This document shows positions 8,222 to 16,324 of a DNA stretch of 64,000 nucleotides, in pieces. The stretch lies in NCBI RefSeq assembly GCF_041020765.1, contig NZ_JBEUEJ010000005.1. One strand, written 5' to 3'. Numbering within the stretch: position 1 is the stretch's first letter; each line of letters begins with the position of its first letter. This DNA comes from Kineococcus terrestris. GTDB lineage: Bacteria > Actinomycetota > Actinomycetes > Actinomycetales > Kineococcaceae. A program made the translations under genes and the position numbers. The notes beneath the pieces were generated by a model. That model was not told the origin of the DNA, made no database searches, and saw only the letters and a list, made by a program, of their open reading frames with translations.

Positions 8222-8944
8222 GTGACGACCACCCCACCGGCCCCCCGGGTGCACGAGCGGTCGCGCACCGGCCCGCGGTTCCTGCTGCTGCTGGCCCTGG
8301 CCCTCGTGGTCGCGCTGCTCGTGCGCAGCTTCCTCGTGCAGACCTTCTCCATCCCCTCGGAGTCCATGAGCCCGACGCTGGAGCCCGGCGAGCGGGTGCT
8401 GGTGTGGCGCGTGGGCGCCGGCGAGGACGTGCGCCGCGGCGACGTCGTGGTCTTCGACGGCACCGGCACGTTCGCGCCCGCCCCCGCCGAGCGCACCGGG
8501 CTCGCCTCGCTGGGCGTGGCGGCCGGCCGGGTGCTGGGCTTCCGCCCGGGGGAGAGCGACTTCGTCAAGCGCGTCGTCGGCCTGCCCGGCGAGCGCGTCA
8601 CCTGCTGCGACGACGGCGGGCGGCTGCTGGTGGACGGCCGGCCGCTGGACGAGCCGTACCTGCGCGCCGGCGACGCGCCCAGCGACCAGGCCTTCGACGT
8701 CGAGGTGCCCGCCGGGCGGCTGTGGGTCATGGGCGACCACCGCAGCCGGTCGGCGGACTCGCGCAGCCACCTGGGCTCGCCCGGCGGTGGCACCGTGGCC
8801 CTGGGCGACGTCGTCGGGCGCGTGGTGGCCGTCACCTGGCCGCTGCGCGCGGTGGGGGTGGTGGAGCGCACCGCGCCCGCGGCGGCGGCCGCCGGCGAGG
8901 TCGGGCACGGCCGGGACGACGAGCACCGTGAGGAGCGGCCGTGA
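8222..8944 (+). CDS. lepB: Signal peptidase I (first copy)
   Basis: Membrane serine peptidase that removes signal peptides from exported proteins. A short cytoplasmic N terminus is followed by one membrane segment (residues ~20-40). The catalytic Ser lies in IPSESMSPTLEPGERV near 48 and the general-base Lys in FVKRVVGLPGERV near 115. The closing box VMGDHRSRSADSR is also present. The GTG start at 8222 gives 240 aa. The 3' end overlaps the next signal peptidase gene by 4 nt (GTGA), so the paralogues form one transcription unit with rnhB. Confidence 0.95.
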   Translation: MTTTPPAPRVHERSRTGPRFLLLLALALVVALLVRSFLVQTFSIPSESMSPTLEPGERVLVWRVGAGEDVRRGDVVVFDGTGTFAPAPAERTGLASLGVAAGRVLGFRPGESDFVKRVVGLPGERVTCCDDGGRLLVDGRPLDEPYLRAGDAPSDQAFDVEVPAGRLWVMGDHRSRSADSRSHLGSPGGGTVALGDVVGRVVAVTWPLRAVGVVERTAPAAAAAGEVGHGRDDEHREERP

Positions 8945-9696
8945 GCGCACCGGGGGAGCCGGACGTCAGCACCGGCGAGCAGGGCGGGCCGCCGCCGGAG
9001 CCGGCCCGCCGCGGGGGCGGGCTGTGGTCGGTCGTCAAGGAGACGGTGCTCGTCGTCGCGGTGGCCCTCGTGGTCTCGCTGGTGGTCAAGACCTTCCTCT
9101 TCCAGGCCTTCTACATCCCCTCGCAGTCGATGGAGCAGACGCTGCGCATCGGCGACCGGGTCGTCGTCAGCAAGCTGACCCCGGGCCCCTTCGACCTGCA
9201 CCGCGGCGACGTCGTCGTCTTCGCCGACCCCGGCGGGTGGCTGACGCCGACCCCGCCGGTCGAGCGCGGTCCGGTGGGCACGGTGGTCGCCGAGGCGCTC
9301 ACCTTCGTCGGGCTGCTGCCGGAGGAGTCCGACGAGCACCTCATCAAGCGCGTGGTCGGCATGCCCGGCGACCACGTCGTGTGCTGCGAGGCCGACGGCC
9401 GCCTCACCGTGAACGGCGAGCCGGTCGACGAGAGCGCCTACCTCGAGGCGGGCACGGCCCCCAGCGCCGACGAGTTCGACGTCGTCGTGCCCGACGGGAT
9501 GCTGTGGGTGATGGGCGACAACCGCGACGAGTCCGCCGACTCCCGCTACAACGGGGACAAGCCGTACGACGGCTTCGTGCCCGTCGACCTCGTGGTCGGC
9601 CGCGCCTACACCGTCGTGTGGCCCGTGCAGCACTGGTCGTGGCTGTCCACGCCGGCGTCCTTCGACGGCGTGCCCGCCGCCGGGGACGAGCGGTGA
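8941..9696 (+). CDS. lepB: Signal peptidase I (second copy)
   Basis: A second type I signal peptidase, 251 aa, directly overlapping the first by 4 nt. It has one N-terminal membrane segment (~36-58), the catalytic Ser in YIPSQSMEQTLRIGDRV near 63, Lys in LIKRVVGMPGDHV near 135, and VMGDNRDESADSR in the last third. It is closer to the common LepB consensus (MGDNR) than the first copy (MGDHR). Tandem signal peptidases are familiar in actinomycetes, where they divide a large secretome. The stop overlaps the rnhB start. Confidence 0.95.
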   Translation: MSAPGEPDVSTGEQGGPPPEPARRGGGLWSVVKETVLVVAVALVVSLVVKTFLFQAFYIPSQSMEQTLRIGDRVVVSKLTPGPFDLHRGDVVVFADPGGWLTPTPPVERGPVGTVVAEALTFVGLLPEESDEHLIKRVVGMPGDHVVCCEADGRLTVNGEPVDESAYLEAGTAPSADEFDVVVPDGMLWVMGDNRDESADSRYNGDKPYDGFVPVDLVVGRAYTVVWPVQHWSWLSTPASFDGVPAAGDER

Positions 9697-10448
9697 GCGG
9701 CCGGCCCGCGGCCCGGCGCACCGGCCGGGGGCCGGCGCCGTCGCTGCGCCTGGAGCGGCAGCTCCTGCGCGCCGGCCACCCCCTCGTGGCCGGGATGGAC
9801 GAGGTGGGCCGCGGCGCGCTGGCCGGGCCCGTCTCGGTGGGCGTCGTCGTCGTCGGCCCCGCCACCCGCTCGGCGCCGGTGGGCCTGCGCGACTCCAAGC
9901 TGCTGACCCCCGCCGCGCGCGAGGAGCTGGCGCCGCGGGTGCGCCGCTGGGCGCTCGCCCACGCCGTCGGGCACGCGGAGCCGGCCGAGGTGGACGCGGC
10001 GGGGATCGTCGCGGCGCTGCGGCTGGCGGGCCGCCGCGCCCTGGCCCAGCTGCCCGTCGCGCCGTCCGTCGTCGTCCTCGACGGCGACCACGACTGGCTC
10101 GGCGACCCGCCGGAGACCGCCCTGCCGGGGCTGGAGTCCGCCGGCCCGGCGCTGCCGTGCGCGGCGCCGCCGGTCACCACCCGCGTCAAGGGCGACGTCA
10201 CGTGCGCGGCCGTGGCCGCCGCCAGCGTCCTGGCGAAGACGGCGCGCGACGCGCTCATGGTGGCCCTGGACGCCGAGCACCCCGGCTACGGGTGGGCGGG
10301 CAACAAGGGCTACAGCGCCCCCGACCACCTGGCGGCGCTGGCCGCGCGCGGGGTCTCGCAGCAGCACCGGCGCAGCTGGCGCCTGCCCGGACTGCGCGGC
10401 GCGGTGGCGACCGGGCAGCTCGCCGCGGGGGGCATGATGGGCTCGTGA
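9693..10448 (+). CDS. rnhB: Ribonuclease HII
   Basis: Cleaves RNA in RNA-DNA hybrids, including single ribonucleotides misincorporated in DNA. The acidic site is visible: AGMDEVGRGALAGPV near residue 30, RDSKLLTP, VVLDGDHDWL, and KGDVTCAAVAAASVLAKTARD with its catalytic Asp residues. HPGYGWAGNKGY is the usual C-terminal box. The 251-aa product starts at a GTG overlapping the second lepB by 4 nt and ends overlapping the DUF2469 gene by 4 nt, in the common actinobacterial order. Confidence 0.95.
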   Translation: MSGRPAARRTGRGPAPSLRLERQLLRAGHPLVAGMDEVGRGALAGPVSVGVVVVGPATRSAPVGLRDSKLLTPAAREELAPRVRRWALAHAVGHAEPAEVDAAGIVAALRLAGRRALAQLPVAPSVVVLDGDHDWLGDPPETALPGLESAGPALPCAAPPVTTRVKGDVTCAAVAAASVLAKTARDALMVALDAEHPGYGWAGNKGYSAPDHLAALAARGVSQQHRRSWRLPGLRGAVATGQLAAGGMMGS

Positions 10449-10771
10449 GCGCCGAGGACCTGGAGAACTACGAGACCGAGATGGAGCTGCAGCTCTACCG
10501 GGAGTACCGGGACGTGGTGTCCCTCTTCTCGTACGTGGTGGAGACCGAGCGGCGCTTCTACCTCGCGAACTCCGTGGACCTGCAGGTGCGCACCGCCGAC
10601 GGCGAGACCTACTTCGAGCTGCGGCTGCACGACGCGTGGGTGTGGGACGTCTACCGCCCCGCGCGCTTCGTGCGCGACGTGCGCGTGGTGACGTTCAAGG
10701 ACGTCAACGTCGAGGAGCTGCAGAAGCGCGACATCGAGGTGCCGGACAGCCCGGAGCTGCGCGAGCGCTGA
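10445..10771 (+). CDS. DUF2469 family protein
   Basis: A 108-aa conserved protein of unknown function found almost only in actinobacteria, always close to rnhB and yraN. It begins SAEDLENYETEMELQLYREY and continues VVSLFSYVVETERRFYLAN, the family hallmark. It is acidic and aromatic-rich with no catalytic motif that I can identify. The GTG start overlaps the rnhB stop by 4 nt. Confidence 0.92.
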   Translation: MSAEDLENYETEMELQLYREYRDVVSLFSYVVETERRFYLANSVDLQVRTADGETYFELRLHDAWVWDVYRPARFVRDVRVVTFKDVNVEELQKRDIEVPDSPELRER

Positions 10772-10892
10772 GGCCCGGCCCCGCGCCGCGGGGTCCACAG
10801 GACCGGCCGGGCGCCGCCGTCCACACTCCCGTCGCCGCGGACGCCGGCGGGTGCGCGCCCGCCGGGCACGGTGCTGCGCGGAGGTGGTGCCG

Positions 10893-11252
10893 GTGCGCGC
10901 GCAGGACGCGGTCGGGGCGTACGGGGAGAGGGTCGCGGTCCGCTGGCTGACCGGGGCCGGGATGACGGTGCTGGACCGCAACTGGCGGTGCCGGCTGGGC
11001 GAGATCGACGTCGTCGCCCGCGACGGGGACGACCTCGTCGTCTGCGAGGTCAAGACGCGGCGCAGCCTGGCCACCGGCTCGCCGCTGGAGGCCGTCACCG
11101 CGGCCAAGCTGGCGCGGCTGCGGCGGCTGGCCGCGCGGTGGCTGGCCGAGCACGAGGACGTCCGCCCGCCGCACGTGCGCCTGGACGTCGTCGGCGTGAC
11201 CGTCCCCGCCCGCGGGGCGGCCGTCGTCGAGCACCTGCGCGGGGTGGCGTGA
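10893..11252 (+). CDS. YraN/UPF0102 family endonuclease-like protein
   Basis: A small restriction-endonuclease-fold protein. The family signature is present as GAYGE...A near the N terminus, then LDRNWRCRLGEIDVVARDGD and VVCEVKTRR, which supply the E-D-ExK putative nuclease residues. The GTG at 10893 is chosen because GGAGG ends 8 nt before it; an in-frame GTG at 10851 would add 14 unconserved residues. The stop overlaps the comM start as TGATG. Function is undetermined, but the recurrent comM/dprA neighbourhood suggests DNA processing. Confidence 0.9.
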   Translation: MRAQDAVGAYGERVAVRWLTGAGMTVLDRNWRCRLGEIDVVARDGDDLVVCEVKTRRSLATGSPLEAVTAAKLARLRRLAARWLAEHEDVRPPHVRLDVVGVTVPARGAAVVEHLRGVA

Positions 11253-12817
11253 TGGCGCTGGCGCGCGCGCTGGCCGTCGGCCTGGTCGGCCTGGACGGGC
11301 ACCTGGTGCGGGTGGAGGCCGACATCTCCGCGGGCCTGCCCGCGTTCGTCGTGGTGGGCCTGCCCGACGCGTCCCTGCACGAGGCCAAGGACCGCGTGCG
11401 CGCGGCCACGGCCAACGCCGGGTTCGGGCTGCCGCCGCGGCGCATCGTGGTCAACCTGTCCCCGGCCACGCTGCCCAAGTCCGGTTCCGGCTTCGACCTG
11501 GCGGTGGCGGTGGCGCTGCTGACCGCCGCGGGCGTCGTCCCGCCGGAGGCGGTCGAGGGAGTGGCCCACCTCGGCGAGCTGGGGCTGGACGGCAGCGTGC
11601 GCGCCGTCGACGGGGTGCTGCCGGCCGTGCTGGCCGCGGCGCGGGCCGGAGTCCGCCGCGTCGTGGTCCCGGCCGACGCCGTCGCCGAGGCCGAGCTCGT
11701 GCCCGGGGTGTCGGTGCGCGGGGTGCACCGGCTGGCCGAGCTCGTGGCGGACTACCGCGGCGACCCGCCGCCCGGGGCGCCCGACCTGCCCGACCCGCTG
11801 GAGCTCGCGGACCCGGTCGGCCCGCCGCCCGCCTCCCCGGTACCGGACCTGGCCGACGTCGTCGGCCAGGCCGACGCCCGCGCGGCCCTGGAGGTCGCGG
11901 CGGCCGGCGCCCACCACCTGCTGATGACGGGCCCGCCCGGGGCCGGCAAGACGATGCTGGCGGCGCGGCTGCCGGGGCTGCTGCCCGACCTCGACGAGGA
12001 GGAGGCCCTGGAGGTGACGGCCGTGCACTCGGTGGCCGGGGCCCTGCGCGGCCGGCGCGCCGCCCTCGTGACGCGCCCGCCGTTCGAGGACCCCCACCAC
12101 ACCGCCTCCGTGGCCTCCGTGGTGGGCGGCGGCACCGGCGTGCCGCGCCCGGGCGCCGTCTCGCGCGCCCACCGCGGCGTCCTCTTCCTCGACGAGGCCC
12201 CCGAGTTCGACGCGCGGGTCCTGGAGTCGCTGCGCCAGCCGCTGGAGTCCGGTGAGCTCGTGCTGCACCGCGCCCGCGGCGCCGCCCGCTACCCGGCGCG
12301 CTTCCAGCTCGTGCTGGCCGCCAACCCCTGCCCGTGCGGGCGGGCCACCGGCCGCGGCCTGGACTGCACCTGCACCCCGGCCGCCCGGCGCCGCTACGCG
12401 ACCCGCCTGTCCGGGCCGCTGCTGGACCGGGTCGACGTGCGCGTCACCGTGCACGCCGTCACCCGCGCGCAGGTCGCCGACGCGCTGCCGGGGGAGCCGA
12501 CGGCCGTCGTCGCCGCGCGGGTGCGCGCCGCCCGGGCCGCGGCCGCCGAGCGGCTGCGCCCGCACAGCCTGCGCACCAACGGCGAGCTGCGGGGGCCGCT
12601 GCTGCGCGGCCCGCTGCGGCTGCCGCCGGCCGTCACGGCCGACCTCGACCGCGCCCTGGAGCGCGGGGTCCTCAGCCTGCGCGGGCTGGACCGCGTGCTG
12701 CGGGTGGCCTGGACGGTGGCCGACCTGCGCGGCGCGACGGTGCCCGACCGCGACGACGTGGGCCGCGCGGCCGTCCTGCGCGGCCTGGACGCCCCGGCCG
12801 CGGGGAGCGCCCGGTGA
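11252..12817 (+). CDS. ComM/YifB-family Mg-chelatase-like AAA+ ATPase
   Basis: An AAA+ helicase-type protein. In naturally transformable bacteria, ComM promotes branch migration during recombination of incoming DNA. The N-terminal Lon/S5-like domain includes LPKSGSGFDLAVAVALL (~75-90). Walker A is GPPGAGKTMLA near 228-238 and Walker B is GVLFLDEAPEF near 309-319. A Cys cluster NPCPCGR...DCTC lies near 357-373. The C-terminal Mg-chelatase domain completes 521 aa. The ATG overlaps the yraN stop and the stop overlaps the dprA GTG, so yraN-comM-dprA form one tightly coupled unit. Confidence 0.94.
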   Translation: MALARALAVGLVGLDGHLVRVEADISAGLPAFVVVGLPDASLHEAKDRVRAATANAGFGLPPRRIVVNLSPATLPKSGSGFDLAVAVALLTAAGVVPPEAVEGVAHLGELGLDGSVRAVDGVLPAVLAAARAGVRRVVVPADAVAEAELVPGVSVRGVHRLAELVADYRGDPPPGAPDLPDPLELADPVGPPPASPVPDLADVVGQADARAALEVAAAGAHHLLMTGPPGAGKTMLAARLPGLLPDLDEEEALEVTAVHSVAGALRGRRAALVTRPPFEDPHHTASVASVVGGGTGVPRPGAVSRAHRGVLFLDEAPEFDARVLESLRQPLESGELVLHRARGAARYPARFQLVLAANPCPCGRATGRGLDCTCTPAARRRYATRLSGPLLDRVDVRVTVHAVTRAQVADALPGEPTAVVAARVRAARAAAAERLRPHSLRTNGELRGPLLRGPLRLPPAVTADLDRALERGVLSLRGLDRVLRVAWTVADLRGATVPDRDDVGRAAVLRGLDAPAAGSAR

Positions 12818-14037
12818 GCGGCGCGCTGAGCGGCTCGGTGGACGGCACGGTGACCGGTGCGGTGACCGGTGCGACGTCCCGGGCGGTGGGCCGCTCGGTC
12901 CCGCCTGGGCTGCGCCCGGCGATGGACGACGAGCGGCTGGCCCGCGCGGCGTGGAGCCGCCTGGCCGAACCGGGGGACGCGGCCGCCGCGGCCCTCGTCG
13001 GTGAGGTCGGGGCGGCGCTCGCGCTGGAGGCCGTGGTCACCGGGCGGGGACCGGCCCGCTGGCGCTCGCGGCTGCAGGACGTCGACCCCGTGGCCGACCT
13101 GGCCACCGCCCGGGCGGTCGGGGCGCGCCTGGTCGTCCCCGGCGACGAGGAGTGGCCGGCGACCCTGGATGACCTGGCGCACGCGGCGGCCGGCGACGGG
13201 CGCCCGCTCGGCGTGCCGGCTTGCCTGTGGGTGCGCGGGCCGCTGCGGCTGGACGCCGTCGCGGCCCGCAGCGCCGCGCTCGTCGGCTCGCGCGCGGCCA
13301 CCGGCTACGGCGAGCACGTCACCGCCGAGCTGGCCGCGGGGCTGGCCGACCGCGGCTGGGCGGTCGTCAGCGGCGGCGCCTACGGGATCGACGCGGCCGC
13401 GCACCGGGCGGCGCTGGCCGTCGGGGGTGCCAGCGTGGCCGTCCTGGCCTGCGGCGTGGACCGCAGCTACCCCTCGGGCAACGCCGCGCTGCTGGCCCGG
13501 CTGGCCCGCGAGGGCGCGGTGCTGAGCGAGGTGCCGCCCGGGAGCACGCCCACCCGGTGGCGCTTCCTGGAGCGCAACCGCCTCATCGCCGCCCTGACCG
13601 GCGGCACGGTCGTCGTGGAGGCCACGTGGCGCTCGGGGGCGCTGTCCACCGCCGACCGCGCCGAGCGGCTCCTGCGCCCCGTCGGCGCGGTGCCCGGTCC
13701 GGTGACCTCCCCGGCCTCGGCCGGCTGCCACCGCCTGCTGCGCGAGCGCGGCGCCGTGTGCGTGACCGGCCCGGACGAGGTCGCCGAGCTCCTGGGGCGC
13801 GTCGGCGAGGTGCACGCCGCGCCGCCGCCGCAGGAGGTGCGCTTCTTCGACGGCCTCAGCGCCGACGAGCTGCGGGTCGCCGAGAGCCTGCCGCTGCGCG
13901 GGGCCGCCACCACCGGGCGCCTGGTGCGCGACGCCGGCCTGGACGAGGGGTCGGTGCGGGCCGCCCTGGGGCGCCTGGAGCTGGCCGGGCTGGCGGCGCG
14001 CGACGAGGGCGGGTGGCGGCTGGCCCGGCGGCCCTGA
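12814..14037 (+). CDS. dprA: DNA-processing protein DprA
   Basis: Binds single-stranded DNA and loads RecA in transformation and related recombination. The Rossmann-like DNA_processg_A domain is clear: VGSRAATGYGEHV near residue 156, VVSGGAYGIDAAAHRAAL near 186-203 and ACGVDRSYPSGN near 215. A winged-helix domain follows at the C terminus. The first ~35 residues (Ser/Gly/Thr/Val-rich with small repeats) are not conserved. A start at the ATG at 12922 is possible, but the GTG at 12814 overlaps comM by 4 nt and is preferred. Length is 407 aa. Confidence 0.94.
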   Translation: MSGALSGSVDGTVTGAVTGATSRAVGRSVPPGLRPAMDDERLARAAWSRLAEPGDAAAAALVGEVGAALALEAVVTGRGPARWRSRLQDVDPVADLATARAVGARLVVPGDEEWPATLDDLAHAAAGDGRPLGVPACLWVRGPLRLDAVAARSAALVGSRAATGYGEHVTAELAAGLADRGWAVVSGGAYGIDAAAHRAALAVGGASVAVLACGVDRSYPSGNAALLARLAREGAVLSEVPPGSTPTRWRFLERNRLIAALTGGTVVVEATWRSGALSTADRAERLLRPVGAVPGPVTSPASAGCHRLLRERGAVCVTGPDEVAELLGRVGEVHAAPPPQEVRFFDGLSADELRVAESLPLRGAATTGRLVRDAGLDEGSVRAALGRLELAGLAARDEGGWRLARRP

Positions 14038-14098
14038 CCCCGGCCCACCGGGGACGCGGGCGTGTCGGTGCTCGCCGCGGCCGGCGCGGGCGGGCAGC

Positions 14099-15250
14099 GT
14101 GCCCGGGGTGAGCGGCGGGCGGGCGCGGGAGACGGTCGAGGAGGTGCTGGACGCGTTCGCGACCCACCTGCGGGCCGAGCGCGGGCGCAGCCCGCACACC
14201 GTGCGCGCCTACCGCCGCGACGCGGCCGACCTGCTCGACCTGGTCCTGCCCGCGGTGGGGGACGAGCCGGCCGACCTGGACGTGCTGACCCTGGCGGACC
14301 TGCGGGCGTGGCTGGCCGGGGCGGCCGGTCAGCGGGCCCGCTCCACCCTGGCGCGGCGAGCCGTGGCGGCGCGCGCCTTCACCGCGTGGGCCGCGCGCAC
14401 CGGCCGCGCGCGCGAGGACGCCGGCGCGCGCCTGCAGGTCCCGCGCCGCGACCGGCCGCTGCCGCACGTGCTCGGCGCCGGGCAGGTCGTCGACTTGCTC
14501 GACGCCGCCCGCCGGGCTGCGGACGGGCCCGCGGACGACCCGGCGGACGATCCCGCTGACGGCCCGGCGGACGGCCCGGCGGACGGCCCGGCGGACACCG
14601 CGGCGGACGGTCCGGCCGCGGGTGCTCCGGCCGCGGGTGCTCCGGCCGCGGGTGCTCCGGGCGCGGGTGCTTCGGGCGGTCCGGACGGGGGACGGCGAGC
14701 ACTGGGAGCCGCTGGGAGGCCCGCGGCGCGCGGCCGCCCGGACCCCGTGCGCCTGCGCGACGTCGCGGCGCTGGAGCTGCTGTACGCCACCGGCTGCCGC
14801 GTGGCCGAGCTCGTCGGCGCCGACGTGGGCGACGTCGACCTCGACCGGCGCACGCTGCGGGTGCTCGGCAAGGGCGGGCGCCAGCGGGTCGTGCCCTTCG
14901 GGGTGCCGGCCGCCGACGCCGTGCGCGCCTGGCTGCTCGCCGGGCGCCCGGAGCTGGCGACGGTGGAGTCCGGGGACGCGCTGCTGCTGGGCCGGCGCGG
15001 GCGGCGGGTCGACCAGCGCCGGCTGCGCGAGGTGCTGGGTGATCTGCTCCCGGCGCTGCCGGGGACCCCGGTGACCTCCCCGCACGGCCTGCGGCACGCC
15101 GCCGCGACGCACATGCTCGACGGGGGAGCTGACCTGCGTAGCGTTCAGGAGTTGCTCGGTCACGCTACGCTGTCATCGACGCAGATCTACACGCACGTCT
15201 CCGTGGAGCGCTTGCGGAGGTCGCACCGTCAGGCCCACCCCCGGGCCTGA
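14099..15250 (+). CDS. xerC: Tyrosine recombinase XerC with repeat-expanded linker
   Basis: Resolves chromosome dimers at dif with XerD. The N-terminal core-binding domain (~10-125) includes RGRSPHTVRAYRRDAADLL. Catalytic residues are visible: Arg in GCRVAELVGADV (~234), Lys in GKGGRQRVVP (~258), HGLRH (~329-333), His in LGHATL (~355) and nucleophile Tyr in TQIYTHV (~364). Between the two domains lies an Asp/Pro/Ala/Gly-rich insert of about 60 residues encoded by two tandem DNA repeats, making the 383-aa protein longer than the usual ~300. GTG at 14099 or 14108 could be the start. The gene lies between dprA and a sigma factor, the normal actinobacterial location. Confidence 0.92.
   Translation: MPGVSGGRARETVEEVLDAFATHLRAERGRSPHTVRAYRRDAADLLDLVLPAVGDEPADLDVLTLADLRAWLAGAAGQRARSTLARRAVAARAFTAWAARTGRAREDAGARLQVPRRDRPLPHVLGAGQVVDLLDAARRAADGPADDPADDPADGPADGPADGPADTAADGPAAGAPAAGAPAAGAPGAGASGGPDGGRRALGAAGRPAARGRPDPVRLRDVAALELLYATGCRVAELVGADVGDVDLDRRTLRVLGKGGRQRVVPFGVPAADAVRAWLLAGRPELATVESGDALLLGRRGRRVDQRRLREVLGDLLPALPGTPVTSPHGLRHAAATHMLDGGADLRSVQELLGHATLSSTQIYTHVSVERLRRSHRQAHPRA
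14561..14596 (+). repeat. Three 12-bp tandem repeats inside xerC
   Basis: Three exact head-to-tail copies of GGCCCGGCGGAC, in frame, encoding Gly-Pro-Ala-Asp repeats in the interdomain linker of XerC. Degenerate copies flank them. Confidence 0.9.
14611..14670 (+). repeat. Four 15-bp tandem repeats inside xerC
   Basis: Three exact copies and one single-mismatch copy of TCCGGCCGCGGGTGC, encoding a Pro-Ala-Ala-Gly-Ala type repeat. They lie just after the 12-bp repeats in the same linker. Both repeat sets have unit lengths divisible by three. Confidence 0.9.
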
Positions 15251-15274
15251 CGGCCTCGGGGGGAGGGGGCACCG

Positions 15275-16324
15275 GTGGACGCAGCAGCGGGGCGCGAGGG
15301 CGCCGCCACGACGGCACGGCGGCGGACGGCGTCCGACGTCCGCGTCGTCGACGCGCGCGCGCGGCAGGACTCCGCGGGCGGGACCGCCGCGGGCCCGGCC
15401 GCCGGGAGCGGGGCCGCCGCGACGGGCGAGGCCGCGACCGGGGACGCCGCGCAGCGGGCAGCCGCGCAGGAGGCGCCCGAGGAGGTGCGGCCCGCGGGCC
15501 GGCCGCAGGCCAACGCGCGCTTCTCCAGCCGCAAGGGCCCCTCCACCCCGGAGCAGGAGGCCGCCGAGGCGGCCCTGCGCCAGATGTGGGAGCACTTCAA
15601 GGCCACGGGCGACGCCGTGGTCCGCGAGAAGCTGATCCTGCACTACTCGCCGCTGGTCAAGTACGTCGCCGGCCGCGTCGGCGTGGGCCTGCCCGCCAAC
15701 ATCGAGCAGGCCGACCTCGTCTCCTACGGGATCTTCGGCCTCATCGACGCGATCGAGAAGTTCGACATCGAGCGCGCGATCAAGTTCGAGACGTACGCCA
15801 TCTCCCGCATCCGCGGCGCCATCATCGACGAGCTGCGGGCCATCGACTGGATCCCCCGCTCGGTGCGCAGCAAGGCTCGCGAGGTCGAGCGCACCTACGC
15901 GGCCCTCGAGGGCGAGCTGCACCGCACGCCCACCGAGGCCGAGGTCGCCGACCGCATGGGCATCGCCCTGGGCGACCTGCACCAGATCTTCAGCCAGGTC
16001 TCCTACGTCAACGTCGTCGCGCTCGACGAGCTGCTCAGCGTCTCGGGGGAGAAGGGCGACAAGCTGTCCCTCGTCGACACGCTGGAGGACACCCGCGCCG
16101 AGGACCCGGTGCAGGCGTTCGAGGGCGAGGAGACGAAGTTCCTGCTCTCGCGGGCCATCAACCAGCTGCCCGAGCGCGAGAAGATCGTCGTGACCCTCTA
16201 CTACTACGAGGGCCTGACCCTGGCCGAGATCGGCCGCGTCCTGGGCGTCACCGAGTCCCGCATCTGCCAGATGCACACCAAGGCCGTCCTGCAGCTGCGC
16301 GGCAAGCTCAGCGACGTCCGCTGA
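15275..16324 (+). CDS. RNA polymerase sigma factor, FliA/WhiG family
   Basis: Alternative sigma-70 factor of the flagellar/sporulation (sigma-28) type. After a non-conserved Ala/Gly/Arg-rich N terminus of about 95 residues come region 2 (HYSPLVKYVAGRVGVGLP, DLVSYGIFGLIDAIEKFD, IKFETYAISRIRGAIIDELR), region 3 (HRTPTEAEVADRMGI) and region 4 (LPEREKIVVTLYYYEGLTLA, then GVTESRICQMHTKAVLQLR). The GTG at 15275 follows a GGGGAGGGGG site. In Streptomyces the orthologue WhiG starts sporulation; in motile actinomycetes the family drives flagellar genes, and which applies here is not decidable. The 3' end overlaps the convergent peptidase gene by 17 nt. Confidence 0.93.
   Translation: MDAAAGREGAATTARRRTASDVRVVDARARQDSAGGTAAGPAAGSGAAATGEAATGDAAQRAAAQEAPEEVRPAGRPQANARFSSRKGPSTPEQEAAEAALRQMWEHFKATGDAVVREKLILHYSPLVKYVAGRVGVGLPANIEQADLVSYGIFGLIDAIEKFDIERAIKFETYAISRIRGAIIDELRAIDWIPRSVRSKAREVERTYAALEGELHRTPTEAEVADRMGIALGDLHQIFSQVSYVNVVALDELLSVSGEKGDKLSLVDTLEDTRAEDPVQAFEGEETKFLLSRAINQLPEREKIVVTLYYYEGLTLAEIGRVLGVTESRICQMHTKAVLQLRGKLSDVR

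Noticed and set aside
14379..14702. Repeated HPRPEHPRPE-type frame on the minus strand, resembling a repeat protein or CRISPR-like array
   Set aside because: It is the reverse reading of the xerC linker repeats. Units are 12 and 15 bp without spacers, so it is neither a CRISPR array nor a likely gene.
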